The notes beneath the pieces were generated by a model. It saw nothing but the letters and a program-made list of their open reading frames with translations, was not told the DNA's origin and ran no database searches. The translations under genes were made by a program, and so were the position numbers. From Thermococcus sp. Bubb.Bath (lineage in GTDB: Archaea; Methanobacteriota_B; Thermococci; Thermococcales; Thermococcaceae), in contig NZ_SNUR01000001.1 of NCBI RefSeq assembly GCF_012027595.1, positions 620,001 to 684,000 on the forward strand: a DNA stretch of 64,000 nt, written 5' to 3'. This document shows, piece after piece, positions 38,391 through 47,591 of the stretch. Within the stretch, counting starts at the first letter, position 1. The number at the start of each line of letters is the position of its first letter.

Positions 38391-38442
38391 CGCACCTTTT
38401 AAGTTAAGCCGACAAGCTCATTTGAAGGATAGGTGGTGTCTT

Positions 38443-40641
38443 ATGGGAAGAAGAGAAGAGATGATTGAGAAGATTAAGGAGCTTATGAACCAGCCTGAGA
38501 GGATTAGGAACATGGGTATCGCTGCTCATATTGACCACGGTAAGACCACGCTGAGCGACAACCTGCTCGCGGGAGCCGGGATGATCAGCGAGGAGCTCGC
38601 CGGAAAGCAGCTCGTTCTCGACTTCGACGAGCAGGAGCAGGCGAGGGGAATCACCATCAACTCGGCCAACGTCTCAATGGTCCACAACTACGAGGGCAAC
38701 GACTACCTCATCAACCTCATCGACACCCCGGGTCACGTCGACTTCGGTGGTGATGTTACGAGGGCCATGAGGGCCATTGACGGTGCGATTATAGTTGTCG
38801 ACGCCGTTGAGGGAGTTATGCCCCAGACCGAGACCGTTCTCAGGCAGGCCCTCAGGGAGTACGTCAAGCCCGTCCTCTTCATAAACAAGGTCGACAGGCT
38901 CATCAAGGAGCTCAAGCTTGGTCCGCAGGACATACTCAACCGCTTTGCCAAGGTCATTACCGACGTCAACAGGCTCATCAAGAAGTACGCCCCCAAGGAG
39001 TTCAAGAGCGAGTGGATGGTTAAGGTCGAGGACGGAAGCGTTGCCTTCGGTTCAGCTTACTACAACTGGGCCCTCAGCGTCCCGTACATGAAGAAGACCG
39101 GCGTTTCCTTCAAGGACATCGTCGAGCTCACCAACAGCGGTGATTTGAAGACCCTCAGGAAGAAGGCCCCGCTTCACATTGTTGTCCTTGATATGGTCGT
39201 CAAGCACCTCCCGAACCCTCTTCAGGCTCAGAGGTACAGGATTCCACACCTCTGGAGGGGAGACGTTAACAGCGATATCGGGCAGGCTATGCTCAAGTGC
39301 GACCCGAAGGGCCCAATGACCATGGTCGTCACCAAGATCATCCTTGACAAGCATGCGGGTGAGGTCGCCACAGGGCGCGTCTGGAGCGGAACGGTAAAGA
39401 CCGGCCAGGAGGTTTACCTCATCAGCGCCAAGAGGAAGGCCAGGATCCAGCAGGTCGGTATCTACATGGGCCCTGAGAGGATAAACATTGAGGCAGTTCC
39501 AGCAGGAAACATAGTCGCCGTCACCGGACTCAGGGATGCCATGGCCGGTGAGACCGTTTCACAGATGGAGATAGAGCCGTTTGAGGCCCTCCACTACGCG
39601 AGTGAGCCAGTCGTTACCGTCGCCATCGAGGCCAAGAACGTTAAGGACCTTCCAAAGCTCGTTACAGCCCTCAGGGAGCTTGCCAAGGAGGATCCGACGC
39701 TCCACGTTAAGATCGACGAGGAAACCGGCCAGCACCTCCTCAGCGGTATGGGTGAGCTCCACCTTGAGGTCAAGCTCGTCAAGCTCAAGGAGGACTGGAA
39801 GCTTGAGGTTGACGTTAGTGAGCCCATCGTTGTCTACCGCGAGAGTGTCAGCAGGGTCAGCCCGATAGTCGAAGGCAAGTCCCCCAACAAACACAACAGG
39901 TTCTACATAACCGTGGAGCCGCTTCCAGATCAGATATATGAAGCCATCCACGAGGGGGAGATACCCGAAGGCAGGCCGAAGGACCCGAAGGCTGTCGCCA
40001 AGAAGCTTGCCGAGCTCGGTATGGACTACGAGGTCGCGAAGGGCATCGTGGATGTTTACCAGGGCAACATATTCCTCGACAACACCAAGGGTATCCAGTA
40101 CCTCAACGAGGTAATGGACCTCCTTGTAGACGGTTTCCACCAGGCTATGGACGAGGGCCCGCTCGCCAAGGAGCCCGTCATGAAGGTCATGGTCAGGCTC
40201 CACGACGCTAAAATCCACGAGGACAACGTCCACCGCGGTCCGGCCCAGATCTACCCGGCCATCAGGACAGCTATCCACTGCGCCATGATGAAGGCCAACC
40301 CGATCCTCTACGAGCCGTACCAGAAGGTCGTCATCAACCTCCCGTACGAGTACATGGGCGCCGCCAGCAGGGAGATCAACCAGAGGCGCGGCCAGCTCAT
40401 CGACATGAGGCAGGAAGGAGAGGTAATGATAATCATCGCCGAGGCCCCAGTAGCGGAGATGTTCGGATTCGCCGGGGCCATCCGTGGTGCCACCAGTGGA
40501 AGGGCCCTCTGGAGCACCGAGCACGCTGGCTTCAAGAGGGTTCCGGGCGAGCTCGCGGTCAACATCATCAGGCAGATACGCCAGAGGAAGGGCCTCGACC
40601 CAAACCCACCGAAGGAGCAGGACGTCTGCCCGCAGCAGTGA
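38443..40641 (+). CDS. fusA: Translation elongation factor aEF-2
   Basis: This GTPase moves tRNA and mRNA through the ribosome. The 732-residue protein has G1 [10 protein letters not shown]2 [12 protein letters not shown]3 DTPGHVDF and G4 NKVDR. Domain IV carries the diphthamide site in [17 protein letters not shown] (His at about residue 597). The modification enzyme Dph2 is also encoded in this window (53065). ATG 38443 is chosen from AGGTGGTG; an upstream in-frame ATG at 38422 lacks one. Confidence 0.97.
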   Translation: MGRREEMIEKIKELMNQPERIRNMGIAAHIDHGKTTLSDNLLAGAGMISEELAGKQLVLDFDEQEQARGITINSANVSMVHNYEGNDYLINLIDTPGHVDFGGDVTRAMRAIDGAIIVVDAVEGVMPQTETVLRQALREYVKPVLFINKVDRLIKELKLGPQDILNRFAKVITDVNRLIKKYAPKEFKSEWMVKVEDGSVAFGSAYYNWALSVPYMKKTGVSFKDIVELTNSGDLKTLRKKAPLHIVVLDMVVKHLPNPLQAQRYRIPHLWRGDVNSDIGQAMLKCDPKGPMTMVVTKIILDKHAGEVATGRVWSGTVKTGQEVYLISAKRKARIQQVGIYMGPERINIEAVPAGNIVAVTGLRDAMAGETVSQMEIEPFEALHYASEPVVTVAIEAKNVKDLPKLVTALRELAKEDPTLHVKIDEETGQHLLSGMGELHLEVKLVKLKEDWKLEVDVSEPIVVYRESVSRVSPIVEGKSPNKHNRFYITVEPLPDQIYEAIHEGEIPEGRPKDPKAVAKKLAELGMDYEVAKGIVDVYQGNIFLDNTKGIQYLNEVMDLLVDGFHQAMDEGPLAKEPVMKVMVRLHDAKIHEDNVHRGPAQIYPAIRTAIHCAMMKANPILYEPYQKVVINLPYEYMGAASREINQRRGQLIDMRQEGEVMIIIAEAPVAEMFGFAGAIRGATSGRALWSTEHAGFKRVPGELAVNIIRQIRQRKGLDPNPPKEQDVCPQQ

Positions 40642-40757
40642 TGCGGGCTTTTCTATCCCATTCTCTTTGTTGAGTCATCGTTTTTCGGCGCCTTTTAGCT
40701 CGCTTGATGATACTCCAAAACAAAACATATAACCCCTAATGAAAGATAATCCCATCC

Positions 40758-40964
40758 ATGGCATATACAAAGGTGTGCACAACGCTGGAAAACGGGACCC
40801 AGCGCTGTAGGATGGAGCTCTTTGTGTACGACATCGACAGCTGGAAGACTGAAGAGTTCACTTTCCACTACGACTTTGAAGAGTACATCAGGGGATGCAC
40901 CCGCAGCAACCAATCTCCTGGAAGTATCCTGAAGGGGCTCTACCGTCCAGGAGACACGAATTAA
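40758..40964 (+). CDS. Small protein, unknown, probably leaderless mRNA
   Basis: This 68-residue protein has three Cys (two near the N-terminus in KVCTTLENGTQRC, one at GCTRS) and an acidic aromatic middle. I recognise no family. A TATA (AACATATAACC, 40724-40734) sits about 30 bp before ATG 40758 and there is no ribosome-binding site, so the transcript is probably leaderless. It lies alone between aEF-2 and aEF-1alpha. The promoter placement and readable codon use support a real gene. Confidence 0.55.
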   Translation: MAYTKVCTTLENGTQRCRMELFVYDIDSWKTEEFTFHYDFEEYIRGCTRSNQSPGSILKGLYRPGDTN

Positions 40965-40999
40965 CATTATCATAATTTTTCTAAAGCCCCCGTAGTTAA

Positions 41000-41087
41000 C
41001 TTTTTAAAGCCGTCCCGCTAGTTAAGGACGGAACTCGTGAGGTCCTCCCTTAAGGGGCAGGTTTCCTGCCAGAGGGGACCGAGGTTC
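41000..41087 (+). ncRNA. Structured RNA: sRNA or long leader of aEF-1alpha
   Basis: A TATA (CTTTTTAAAG, 41000-41009) would start transcription near 41028. The following GC-rich segment folds well: outer GAACTC (41031-41036) with GAG-G-TTC (41081-41087), middle GGTCCTC (41041-41047) with GGGGACC (41074-41080, one wobble), and the inner hairpin GGCAGG-TTT-CCTGCC (41056-41070). A second TATA follows immediately, so this may be a free small RNA of about 60 nt, or a structured 5' leader of the aEF-1alpha mRNA. No known RNA family was recognised. Confidence 0.45.
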
Positions 41088-41104
41088 GAAAGATTTAAAA
41101 AGCC
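41087..41104 (+). promoter_or_regulatory. Proximal promoter of aEF-1alpha
   Basis: CGAAAGATTTAAAAAGCC is a good BRE/TATA pair. Transcription would begin near 41122, giving a 25-30 nt leader with GGAGGTG at 41135-41141 before ATG 41149. Confidence 0.6.
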
Positions 41105-41148
41105 ATCCTAGTCAATGAGGCTAGACCAAAATTTGGAGGTGTTTGAAA

Positions 41149-42435
41149 ATGGCTAAGGAGAAGCCACACATTAACATTGTCTTTATCGGACACGTCGACC
41201 ACGGTAAGAGCACCACCGTCGGAAGGCTCCTGTTCGACAGCCAGAACATTCCGGAGAACATCATCCAGAAGTTCGAGCAGATGGGTGAGAAGGGCAAGTC
41301 CTTCAAGTTCGCCTGGGTTATGGACAGGCTCAAGGAGGAGCGCGAGAGGGGTATCACCATCGACGTTGCCCACACCAAGTTCGAGACCCCTCACAGGTAC
41401 ATCACCATCATCGACGCTCCAGGCCACAGGGACTTCGTTAAGAATATGATCACCGGTGCCAGCCAGGCCGACGCCGCCGTTCTCGTCGTCGCCGCCACCG
41501 ACGGTGTCATGCCGCAGACCAAGGAGCACGCCTTCCTTGCCAGAACCCTCGGTATCAACTACATGATCGTCAGCATTAACAAGATGGACATGGTCAACTA
41601 CGACGAGAAGAAGTTCAAGCAGGTCGCCGACCAGGTCAAGAAGCTCCTCATGATGCTCGGCTACAAGGACGTCCAGATCATCCCGACCAGCGCTTGGGAG
41701 GGCGACAACATCGTCCACAAGAGCGACAAGATGCCCTGGTACAACGGCCCGACCCTCTTCGAGGCCCTCGACCAGATACCGGAGCCGCCAAAGCCGACCG
41801 ACAAGCCGCTCCGCATCCCGATCCAGGACGTCTACTCCATCAAGGGTGTCGGTACCGTCCCGGTTGGTCGTGTTGAGACCGGTGTCCTCAAGGTCGGTGA
41901 TGTCGTCATCTTCGAGCCAGCCAGCACCATCTTCCACAAGGCCATACAGGGTGAGGTCAAGAGCATCGAGATGCACCACGAGCCCATGCAGGAAGCCTAC
42001 CCAGGTGACAACATCGGTTTCAACGTCCGTGGCGTTGGTAAGAATGACATAAAACGCGGTGACGTTGCCGGACACACCACCAACCCACCGACCGTCGTCA
42101 GGCCGAAGGACACCTTCAAGGCCCAGATCATCGTCCTCAACCACCCGACCGCTATCACCGTCGGCTACACCCCTGTCCTCCACGCGCACACCCTCCAGGT
42201 AGCAGTCAAGTTCGAGGAGCTCCTCGCCAAGCTCGACCCGAGGACGGGTAACGTCGTCGAGCAGAACCCACAGTTCATCAAGACCGGTGACTCAGCCATC
42301 GTTGTCCTCAGGCCAACCAAGCCGATGGTCATCGAGCCGGTCAAGGAGATCCCGCAGATGGGCAGGTTTGCCATCCGTGACATGGGCCAGACAGTTGCTG
42401 CGGGTATGGTTATATCCATCCAGAAGGCCGAGTGA
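41149..42435 (+). CDS. tuf: Translation elongation factor aEF-1alpha
   Basis: This GTPase delivers aminoacyl-tRNA to the ribosome. The 428-residue protein has G1 [10 protein letters not shown]2 [12 protein letters not shown]3 DAPGHRDF and G4 NKMD, then two beta-barrel domains. ATG 41149 has GGAGGTG upstream. The order aEF-1alpha - S10 - tRNA-Ser is conserved in many archaea, so the three are likely one transcript. Confidence 0.97.
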   Translation: MAKEKPHINIVFIGHVDHGKSTTVGRLLFDSQNIPENIIQKFEQMGEKGKSFKFAWVMDRLKEERERGITIDVAHTKFETPHRYITIIDAPGHRDFVKNMITGASQADAAVLVVAATDGVMPQTKEHAFLARTLGINYMIVSINKMDMVNYDEKKFKQVADQVKKLLMMLGYKDVQIIPTSAWEGDNIVHKSDKMPWYNGPTLFEALDQIPEPPKPTDKPLRIPIQDVYSIKGVGTVPVGRVETGVLKVGDVVIFEPASTIFHKAIQGEVKSIEMHHEPMQEAYPGDNIGFNVRGVGKNDIKRGDVAGHTTNPPTVVRPKDTFKAQIIVLNHPTAITVGYTPVLHAHTLQVAVKFEELLAKLDPRTGNVVEQNPQFIKTGDSAIVVLRPTKPMVIEPVKEIPQMGRFAIRDMGQTVAAGMVISIQKAE

Positions 42436-42483
42436 TTTCCCCGGCCTTTCCTTTACATCCTTTAATGCTTAGGGGGGACTGGA

Positions 42484-42792
42484 ATGCAGAAGGCAAGGAT
42501 TAAGCTTGCAAGCACGGACATTAAGGCCCTCAACGATGTCACAGACCAGATCAAGCAGATCGCCGAGAGAACCGGTGTCAGAATGAGCGGCCCAATACCG
42601 CTCCCGACCAAGAGGATAAGGATAACCACCAGAAAGAGCCCAGACGGAGAGGGCACCGCCACCTTTGACAAGTTCGAGCTTCGTGTTCACAAGAGGCTCG
42701 TCGACATCGAGGCGGATGAGAGGGCGATGCGCCAGATTATGCGCATCCGCGTTCCCGAGGATGTCACCATTGAGATCGAGCTCATCTCCTAA
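42484..42792 (+). CDS. rpsJ: 30S ribosomal protein S10 (uS10)
   Basis: This 102-residue protein fits archaeal uS10: [40 protein letters not shown] and [30 protein letters not shown] before ATG 42484 is the ribosome-binding site. It lies 48 bp after aEF-1alpha and 17 bp before tRNA-Ser. Confidence 0.96.
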   Translation: MQKARIKLASTDIKALNDVTDQIKQIAERTGVRMSGPIPLPTKRIRITTRKSPDGEGTATFDKFELRVHKRLVDIEADERAMRQIMRIRVPEDVTIEIELIS

Positions 42793-42808
42793 TTCCTCTT
42801 ATTTATGC

Positions 42809-42894
42809 GCCGGGGTAGCCTAGCCTGGGAAGGCGCTGGCCTGGAGAGCCAGTGGGCTCTGCCCACCAGGGTTCAAATCCCTGCCCCGGCGCCA
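42809..42894 (+). tRNA. tRNA-Ser (GGA anticodon)
   Basis: The acceptor stem GCCGGGG (42809-42815) pairs with CCCCGGC (42884-42890), followed by discriminator G and an encoded CCA (42892-42894). The anticodon stem CTGGC/GCCAG encloses the loop CTGGAGA, giving anticodon GGA for Ser. A long variable arm (TGGGC-TCT-GCCCA) and the T arm GGTTCAAATCC complete a class II tRNA. No intron is present. Confidence 0.96.
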
Positions 42895-43151
42895 AAAGAT
42901 TCTAATGCAAATTAATAGCTCTCGCAGTGAATTCCAGCTCCAGTCTCAAAGAAAAATAGCATCACTAGAGCTCCATTTAGTCCATTAAAGCATCAACAAG
43001 ACCATTAACATTGATTGATTTTTTTAAGATGTTTCCTTGTTGAATGGAAAGAGGAGAAGAGATTTTTTCAGAAAACTTTATAACCTTAATCTCCTACTCT
43101 CTCTGTACAGGTTAGTACGGATGAATATGATTGTTCATTGGGGTGAGTGAG

Positions 43152-44417
43152 ATGGAGGAAAAGGCAAAGAAACTTGAAAAGAAGCTCGCCGCCAAGCCCT
43201 TGAACTTTGAATCGTTCTTCTCCAAGAAGGCCATGGAAATGAAGGCCTCAGAGATAAGGGAACTCCTCAAACTCGTCGAGACCAGCGATGTTATAAGTCT
43301 AGCCGGTGGGCTTCCGGCCCCGGAGACCTTCCCCGTTGAAGTTATAAAGAACATAACCTCGGAGGTTCTTGAGAAGCACGCTGACAAAGCCCTTCAATAC
43401 GGTACGACCAAAGGATTCACTCCACTGCGCCTCGCCCTCGCAAGGTGGATGGAAAAGCGCTATGGTATACCAATGAGCAAAGTTGAGATAATGACCGTCG
43501 CCGGCTCCCAGGAGGCTTTAGACCTGATTGGAAGGGTATTCATCAACCCGGGCGACGTTATAGCGGTTGAAGGACCGACGTACCTCGCGGCCATTCAGGC
43601 TTTCAAGTACTATGACCCAGAGTTCCTCTCAATACCCATGGATGACAAAGGGATGATCGTGGACATCCTCGAGGATAAGCTAACCGAACTTGAGCGTGAG
43701 GGGAGGAGACTTAAGGTTCTCTACACCGTCTCAACATTCCAGAACCCCATGGGCGTCACCATGAGTGTAGAGAGAAGAAAAAGGCTCGTCGAACTGGCTG
43801 ATGAATATGACTTCCTCATCGTCGAGGACAGTCCCTACACGGAGCTTCGGTACTCAGGTGAGCCAGTTCCACCAATAAAACACTTTGATGACTATGGAAG
43901 AGTCATCTACCTAGGCACATTCTCAAAGATACTAGCCCCAGGCTTTAGGGTTGGCTGGATAGCAGCTCATCCGCACCTCATAAGGAAGATGGAGATAGCA
44001 AAACAGAGCATTGACCTCTGCACCAACATGCTTGGCCAGGTAATAGCTTGGAAGTACGTTGAGGACGGCCATCTTGATAGACACATACCCGAGATAGTAG
44101 AGTTCTACAGGCCAAGACGCGATGCCATGCTGGGGGCACTTGAGGAGTATATGCCAGAGGGAATCAGATGGACAAAGCCCAATGGCGGAATGTTCGTGTG
44201 GGTAACCCTTCCAGAAGGCATAGACTCAAAGCTCATGCTCGAAAAGGCCGTATCGAAAGGCGTTGCCTACGTACCTGGAGAGGCCTTCTTCGCCCACAGA
44301 GAGGTTAAGAACGCCATGAGACTCAACTTCACATACGTTCCGGAGGAAAAGATACGCGAGGGCGTGAAGCGGCTCGCAGAGGTCGTGGAAGAGGAACTCC
44401 AGAGGATAAAGGGCTGA
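43152..44417 (+). CDS. PLP-dependent aminotransferase (class I, multi-substrate type)
   Basis: This 421-residue fold-type I enzyme has SLAGGLPAPETFP near residue 50, YGTTKGFTPLR, NPMGVTMSVERR with the carboxylate-side Asn, the PLP Lys in YLGTFSKILAPGFRVGW and the Arg in MRLNFTY that binds the substrate carboxylate. It belongs to the LysN/kynurenine-aminotransferase-like group of Thermococcales enzymes with broad aromatic and 2-aminoadipate specificity; the exact substrate cannot be read. ATG 43152 has GGGTGAG; the TATA ACTTTATAACC lies at 43075-43085. Confidence 0.85.
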   Translation: MEEKAKKLEKKLAAKPLNFESFFSKKAMEMKASEIRELLKLVETSDVISLAGGLPAPETFPVEVIKNITSEVLEKHADKALQYGTTKGFTPLRLALARWMEKRYGIPMSKVEIMTVAGSQEALDLIGRVFINPGDVIAVEGPTYLAAIQAFKYYDPEFLSIPMDDKGMIVDILEDKLTELEREGRRLKVLYTVSTFQNPMGVTMSVERRKRLVELADEYDFLIVEDSPYTELRYSGEPVPPIKHFDDYGRVIYLGTFSKILAPGFRVGWIAAHPHLIRKMEIAKQSIDLCTNMLGQVIAWKYVEDGHLDRHIPEIVEFYRPRRDAMLGALEEYMPEGIRWTKPNGGMFVWVTLPEGIDSKLMLEKAVSKGVAYVPGEAFFAHREVKNAMRLNFTYVPEEKIREGVKRLAEVVEEELQRIKG

Positions 44418-44517
44418 AAGGCCCAATTCTATTCTTCCTCTCATTTCCACAATTTGCAAAGGCCTTCCGCTCCAAATGTTTTTATACAGAATCGCCCATC
44501 TCTCCAAGGTGGTGATA

Positions 44518-45279
44518 GTGAAACCGCTCATTGGAATCATAGTAGGAAATGGAATAGATCTATCAGAAATCGCTAGACAGTTCTTGGTTGTGAGGAAAGC
44601 AGGGGGAATTCCAGCGGCTTTTGACACTTCAGGTGACCCCTTGGACATTGCGAACGTTGTCGATGGGATAGTACTCATGGATGGTCCAGACGTCCACCCC
44701 TACTTCTACGGTGAGGACCCCAGCCCCCATCTTGGAAACGTCGACTACAGCAGGGACAAGTTCGAGATAGAGCTCTTCAAAAACGCCCTTAAAACGGAGG
44801 TTCCAGTCCTTGGAATAAGCAGAGGAATGCACATAATGAACGTTGCCACAGGAGGGAATCTCTACCAAGACCTCGCAAAGGAGATACCCAAGGCCATAAA
44901 ACACGACTGGGACATCGGTAACACCAGTCCGTTCCAGCGGCTCCACAGCATAAGAATGAAGACATCCACCCACCTCTATGAGAGCCTGAAAGACAGCTTG
45001 AGCGTATCGAGCACGAACGAGGTCTTCCTCCAGGTCAACAGCTTCCACCACCAGGGCATAAAAAGGGTTGGAGAGGGCTTTAAACCCGTCGCCTTTTCAA
45101 TAGATGGAATTCCCGAGGCAATTGAGATGGATGAGGGGTTCTACATTGGGGTTCAGTGGCGGCCAGAATACCTGGATGAGATGAATGGTCTTTACAAAGC
45201 GTTCATCGAAGCAGCTAGAGAAAGCCAGCGCCGCCGCATAAACAGAGAGAACATAGAGCTTGAAGAGCCAAAAAGCTAA
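44518..45279 (+). CDS. Class I glutamine amidotransferase-like protein without catalytic Cys/His
   Basis: This 253-residue protein has the peptidase C26/PuuD fold: IGIIVGN start, DGIVLMDGPDVHPYFYGED, PVLGISRGMHIMNVATGGNLYQDL and QVNSFHHQGIKRVGEGF. In active members the elbow reads GICRG, and the second triad residue lies in VQWHPE. Here they read GISRG and VQWRPE, so Cys is Ser and His is Arg. It is probably a non-catalytic binding protein. GTG 44518 is chosen from GGTGGTG; the TATA TTTTTATAC lies near 44479. Confidence 0.8.
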   Translation: MKPLIGIIVGNGIDLSEIARQFLVVRKAGGIPAAFDTSGDPLDIANVVDGIVLMDGPDVHPYFYGEDPSPHLGNVDYSRDKFEIELFKNALKTEVPVLGISRGMHIMNVATGGNLYQDLAKEIPKAIKHDWDIGNTSPFQRLHSIRMKTSTHLYESLKDSLSVSSTNEVFLQVNSFHHQGIKRVGEGFKPVAFSIDGIPEAIEMDEGFYIGVQWRPEYLDEMNGLYKAFIEAARESQRRRINRENIELEEPKS

Positions 45280-46115
45280 GGAACCAAGTGCGAGCCGTCA
45301 CAGCTCGGAAACGAGCGATAGCCTTCCCGGCACGAACCAAAGGTGATTCCATTTTCTAGAATTTTCTTCTCCGCCTCTTTCAGTATCTCAAACCTCAGCT
45401 CGCGCGGCAAGTAGTAATAACCACCGATGCGTTCTCCCTTCTCGTAGAGCGGCCACAGCTTTTTCATCAGCTCTGGAAACTTGGCGAACATCCTCTTTTT
45501 CGAGTCTTGACGGAGCTTGAGGGTTGAGACGGTTATGTGACTAACGAACGAGAGTGCATTGAGGGTCTCGTCGAAATCTTCCCAGGTGTAGAACGGGATT
45601 ATTGGGTCTATGCGAGCGTAAACTGGGATCCCGGCTTCCTTCGCCTTCTTGAGCGCCCGAATTCTGTCTCGTGGGGAGGGAGCGTTCGGCTCCAGAAGTC
45701 TAGTCTTCCGTTCATCGACGGTTGTAACCGTTACTCCCACAGCACACTTCAGCTCGCTCAAAACGTCCAAATCACGCTCGAAGATGTCAGACTTTGTGAG
45801 TAGAAGGCACCTGACATCGTATCTCCTGAAGAGCTCCAGCACCTTCCGCGTTACCCCCAGTTCCTTTTCCACGGTGGGATAGGGGTCTGAGGAGTACGAG
45901 AGGGCTATTATGTATCGCCTGTCGAACTTCCTCAGCTCCCGCTCCAGCTTTGGCAGAAGGCCTTCTTTAGTCCTCACACGGAAGGCGTTTGGGATGTAGC
46001 TTGTTATGTAGCAGTAGACGCAGGCATGGTCGCAGCCGGTGTAGACGTTCAGCGTGTACTTGAAGGGGCAGGTACAGAGCTCCGCCTTCCAGGGGTCGAA
46101 GGGCCTTATGTACAT
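45276..46115 (-). CDS. Radical SAM protein (SPL/SplB-like family)
   Basis: This 279-residue enzyme has the cluster motif CDHACVYCY (CxxxCxxC) near residue 30 in NVYTGCDHACVYCYITSY. IALSYSSDPYPTVEKEL, LLLTKSDI and VYARIDPIIPF follow, matching the SPL-like radical SAM group (COG1533) found in many archaea with unknown targets. I prefer ATG 46115, 25 bp from the TATA on this strand (leaderless), over an upstream start at 46175 that would overlap the OsmC gene. It converges with the amidotransferase-like gene by 4 bp. Confidence 0.83.
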   Translation of the reverse strand: MYIRPFDPWKAELCTCPFKYTLNVYTGCDHACVYCYITSYIPNAFRVRTKEGLLPKLERELRKFDRRYIIALSYSSDPYPTVEKELGVTRKVLELFRRYDVRCLLLTKSDIFERDLDVLSELKCAVGVTVTTVDERKTRLLEPNAPSPRDRIRALKKAKEAGIPVYARIDPIIPFYTWEDFDETLNALSFVSHITVSTLKLRQDSKKRMFAKFPELMKKLWPLYEKGERIGGYYYLPRELRFEILKEAEKKILENGITFGSCREGYRSFPSCDGSHLVP

Positions 46116-46127
46116 GCTCTCAAATTG

Positions 46128-46146
46128 GGAAACTAATTTAAATGCC
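46128..46146. promoter_or_regulatory. Shared divergent promoter (radical SAM / OsmC)
   Basis: The AT-rich stretch AAACTAATTTAAATGCC contains near-symmetric TATA elements usable in both directions. It is 25-30 bp from the radical SAM start (leaderless) and about 35 bp from the OsmC start. Confidence 0.5.
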
Positions 46147-46173
46147 TTCCCCGAGGGTGAGTTGGTGGTGCTC

Positions 46174-46584
46174 ATGTCGGAACCGGTTAAGGGAAAGGTT
46201 GAATGGTTTAAGGATTACCAGTTCATTGGGCGCGTTGAGAGCGACAGCTGCTCTGTGATACTCGGAGAGGGTGGAATAAGTCCTATGAAGCTCCTCCTCC
46301 TGAGTGTTGCGGGCTGCACGGCCTACGACGTCGTAATGATACTCCAGAAGATGCGCGAGCCCGTAGAGGGCCTAGAGGTCGAGATAAGCGGTGAGAGGAG
46401 GGAGGAGCACCCAAGGATATACAATAAGGTGCACCTCCACTACAGGATAAAGGGAAACGTGAACCCGGAAAAGGCCAAGCGCGCTATAGAGCTCAGCCAG
46501 GACAAGTACTGCTCCGCCTCGGCCCACGTCAAGCTCAGCGGGGCCGAGCTGACGTACTCATTCGAGATTCTCCCCGAGGAGTAG
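46174..46584 (+). CDS. OsmC-family protein
   Basis: This 136-residue protein has the OsmC/Ohr fold with both redox Cys: LLSVAGCTAYDVVMIL and SQDKYCSASAHV. The family reduces organic hydroperoxides or related thiol-linked substrates; the spacing and GCTAYDVV resemble archaeal OsmC rather than Ohr. ATG 46174 has GGTGGTG upstream. Confidence 0.88.
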   Translation: MSEPVKGKVEWFKDYQFIGRVESDSCSVILGEGGISPMKLLLLSVAGCTAYDVVMILQKMREPVEGLEVEISGERREEHPRIYNKVHLHYRIKGNVNPEKAKRAIELSQDKYCSASAHVKLSGAELTYSFEILPEE

Positions 46585-46623
46585 CTTTTTAACCCCCTTC
46601 ACTCCTCATTCTTAGGTGATAGC

Positions 46624-47265
46624 GTGATAGGTCTCCTCAAGTATTTCATACTTCTCTACGGTGGGCTGTTCGCGATAACGAATCCAATAGGTGCCGTTCC
46701 GGTTTTCCTGAGTGTTACCCACGATCTATCTTGGAGAGAGAGGCGGGAGATAGCGACGAAAACTTCTATAACCGTTGTCGTGACCCTCGTCATCTTCGCA
46801 CTCATCGGCGAGTGGATATTCAAGTTCTTCGGATCAACCACTGACGCGTTCGCCATAGCCGGCGGTATTCTCCTCTTCAAGATGGCCATGGAGATGCTCT
46901 CCGGAAAGCTGTCATCTGTAAAGATAAGCACCGAGGAGACCGAGAAGTTCAGCGAAGAAGTGATCACGCTGGAGGAAGTGGCCATAATCCCCCTCGCGAT
47001 TCCACTTATCTCCGGCCCTGGAGCTATAACAACGGTCATGCTCTACATGGCCAAAAGCGGTCACGTTTCCAATAAGGCGACGGTGATAGGGAGCATAGTG
47101 GCGATAGGCCTTACGGTGTGGCTGATCCTCTGCTCCTCAAACAGAATACAGAAGCGGCTTGGAAGAGTCGGCATCAAGGTCATGACGAGGATGATGGGTC
47201 TCATACTGACCTCGATGGCGATTCAGATGATAATCAACGGTATAAAGGGAGCTTTTGGCCTCTGA
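46624..47265 (+). CDS. MarC/SnatA-family membrane protein
   Basis: This 213-residue protein has about six helices with FAITNPIGAVPVFLSVT in helix 1 and IPLAIPLISGPGAITTVM after the central loop, two repeated NP/GPG elements of the MarC family. A Thermococcus member (SnatA) was described as a neutral amino-acid transporter. It starts with GTG 46624 after AGGTGATAGC. Confidence 0.88.
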   Translation: MIGLLKYFILLYGGLFAITNPIGAVPVFLSVTHDLSWRERREIATKTSITVVVTLVIFALIGEWIFKFFGSTTDAFAIAGGILLFKMAMEMLSGKLSSVKISTEETEKFSEEVITLEEVAIIPLAIPLISGPGAITTVMLYMAKSGHVSNKATVIGSIVAIGLTVWLILCSSNRIQKRLGRVGIKVMTRMMGLILTSMAIQMIINGIKGAFGL

Positions 47266-47309
47266 GGGAAAGTTTAATACGCGAAGGGACAACTGGCTCT
47301 GGTGATACC

Positions 47310-47591
47310 ATGAGAGGGAACCTGATAAGAATCTTGAGCTCTGTGGAAGAAAAGGCCAACGAGTTAAAGCTCGATGGCTATGAACCGGACGTTGTTCTGG
47401 TTGGCAGGAAGGCCTACGAATTCATTAGAGAGCAGGTGAACGAGGAGTTCGGCGGAGACGAGGAGGTGGCCGAGCTCTCTGGAATCAGAGTCAGGATCGT
47501 AGAGGAACTGGAGGGGGACGCCGTTGTCATAGACAGCAAAACCCTTGGCATGGGACTTGGGGGCGCCAAACGCTTCAAGGTTGTCCTATAA
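47310..47591 (+). CDS. DUF1884 protein, candidate family 4 (A-domain) encapsulin
   Basis: This 93-residue alpha/beta protein has an amphipathic N-terminal helix, then DGYEPDVVLVGRKAYEFIREQ and a beta-rich half (GIRVRIVEELEGDAVVIDS) ending LGMGLGGAKRF. Size and pattern match DUF1884, whose Pyrococcus member has a known structure resembling the HK97 A-domain. These proteins have been proposed as family 4 encapsulins. ATG 47310 has GGTGATACC. It overlaps the convergent CitG-like gene by 17 bp. Cage formation and cargo are not shown by the sequence. Confidence 0.6.
   Translation: MRGNLIRILSSVEEKANELKLDGYEPDVVLVGRKAYEFIREQVNEEFGGDEEVAELSGIRVRIVEELEGDAVVIDSKTLGMGLGGAKRFKVVL

Noticed and set aside
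39559-40524. 321-codon minus-strand reading frame
   Set aside because: It lies wholly inside aEF-2 and reflects its biased codon use; no start signal, and the plus-strand product is certain.
41081-41090. GGTTCGAA resembling a tRNA T loop
   Set aside because: No acceptor, anticodon or D arm can be built around it; it is the end of the foldable leader segment.
41095-42189. 364-codon minus-strand reading frame
   Set aside because: Shadow of aEF-1alpha; low-complexity Asp/Gly/Leu-rich translation and no ribosome-binding site.
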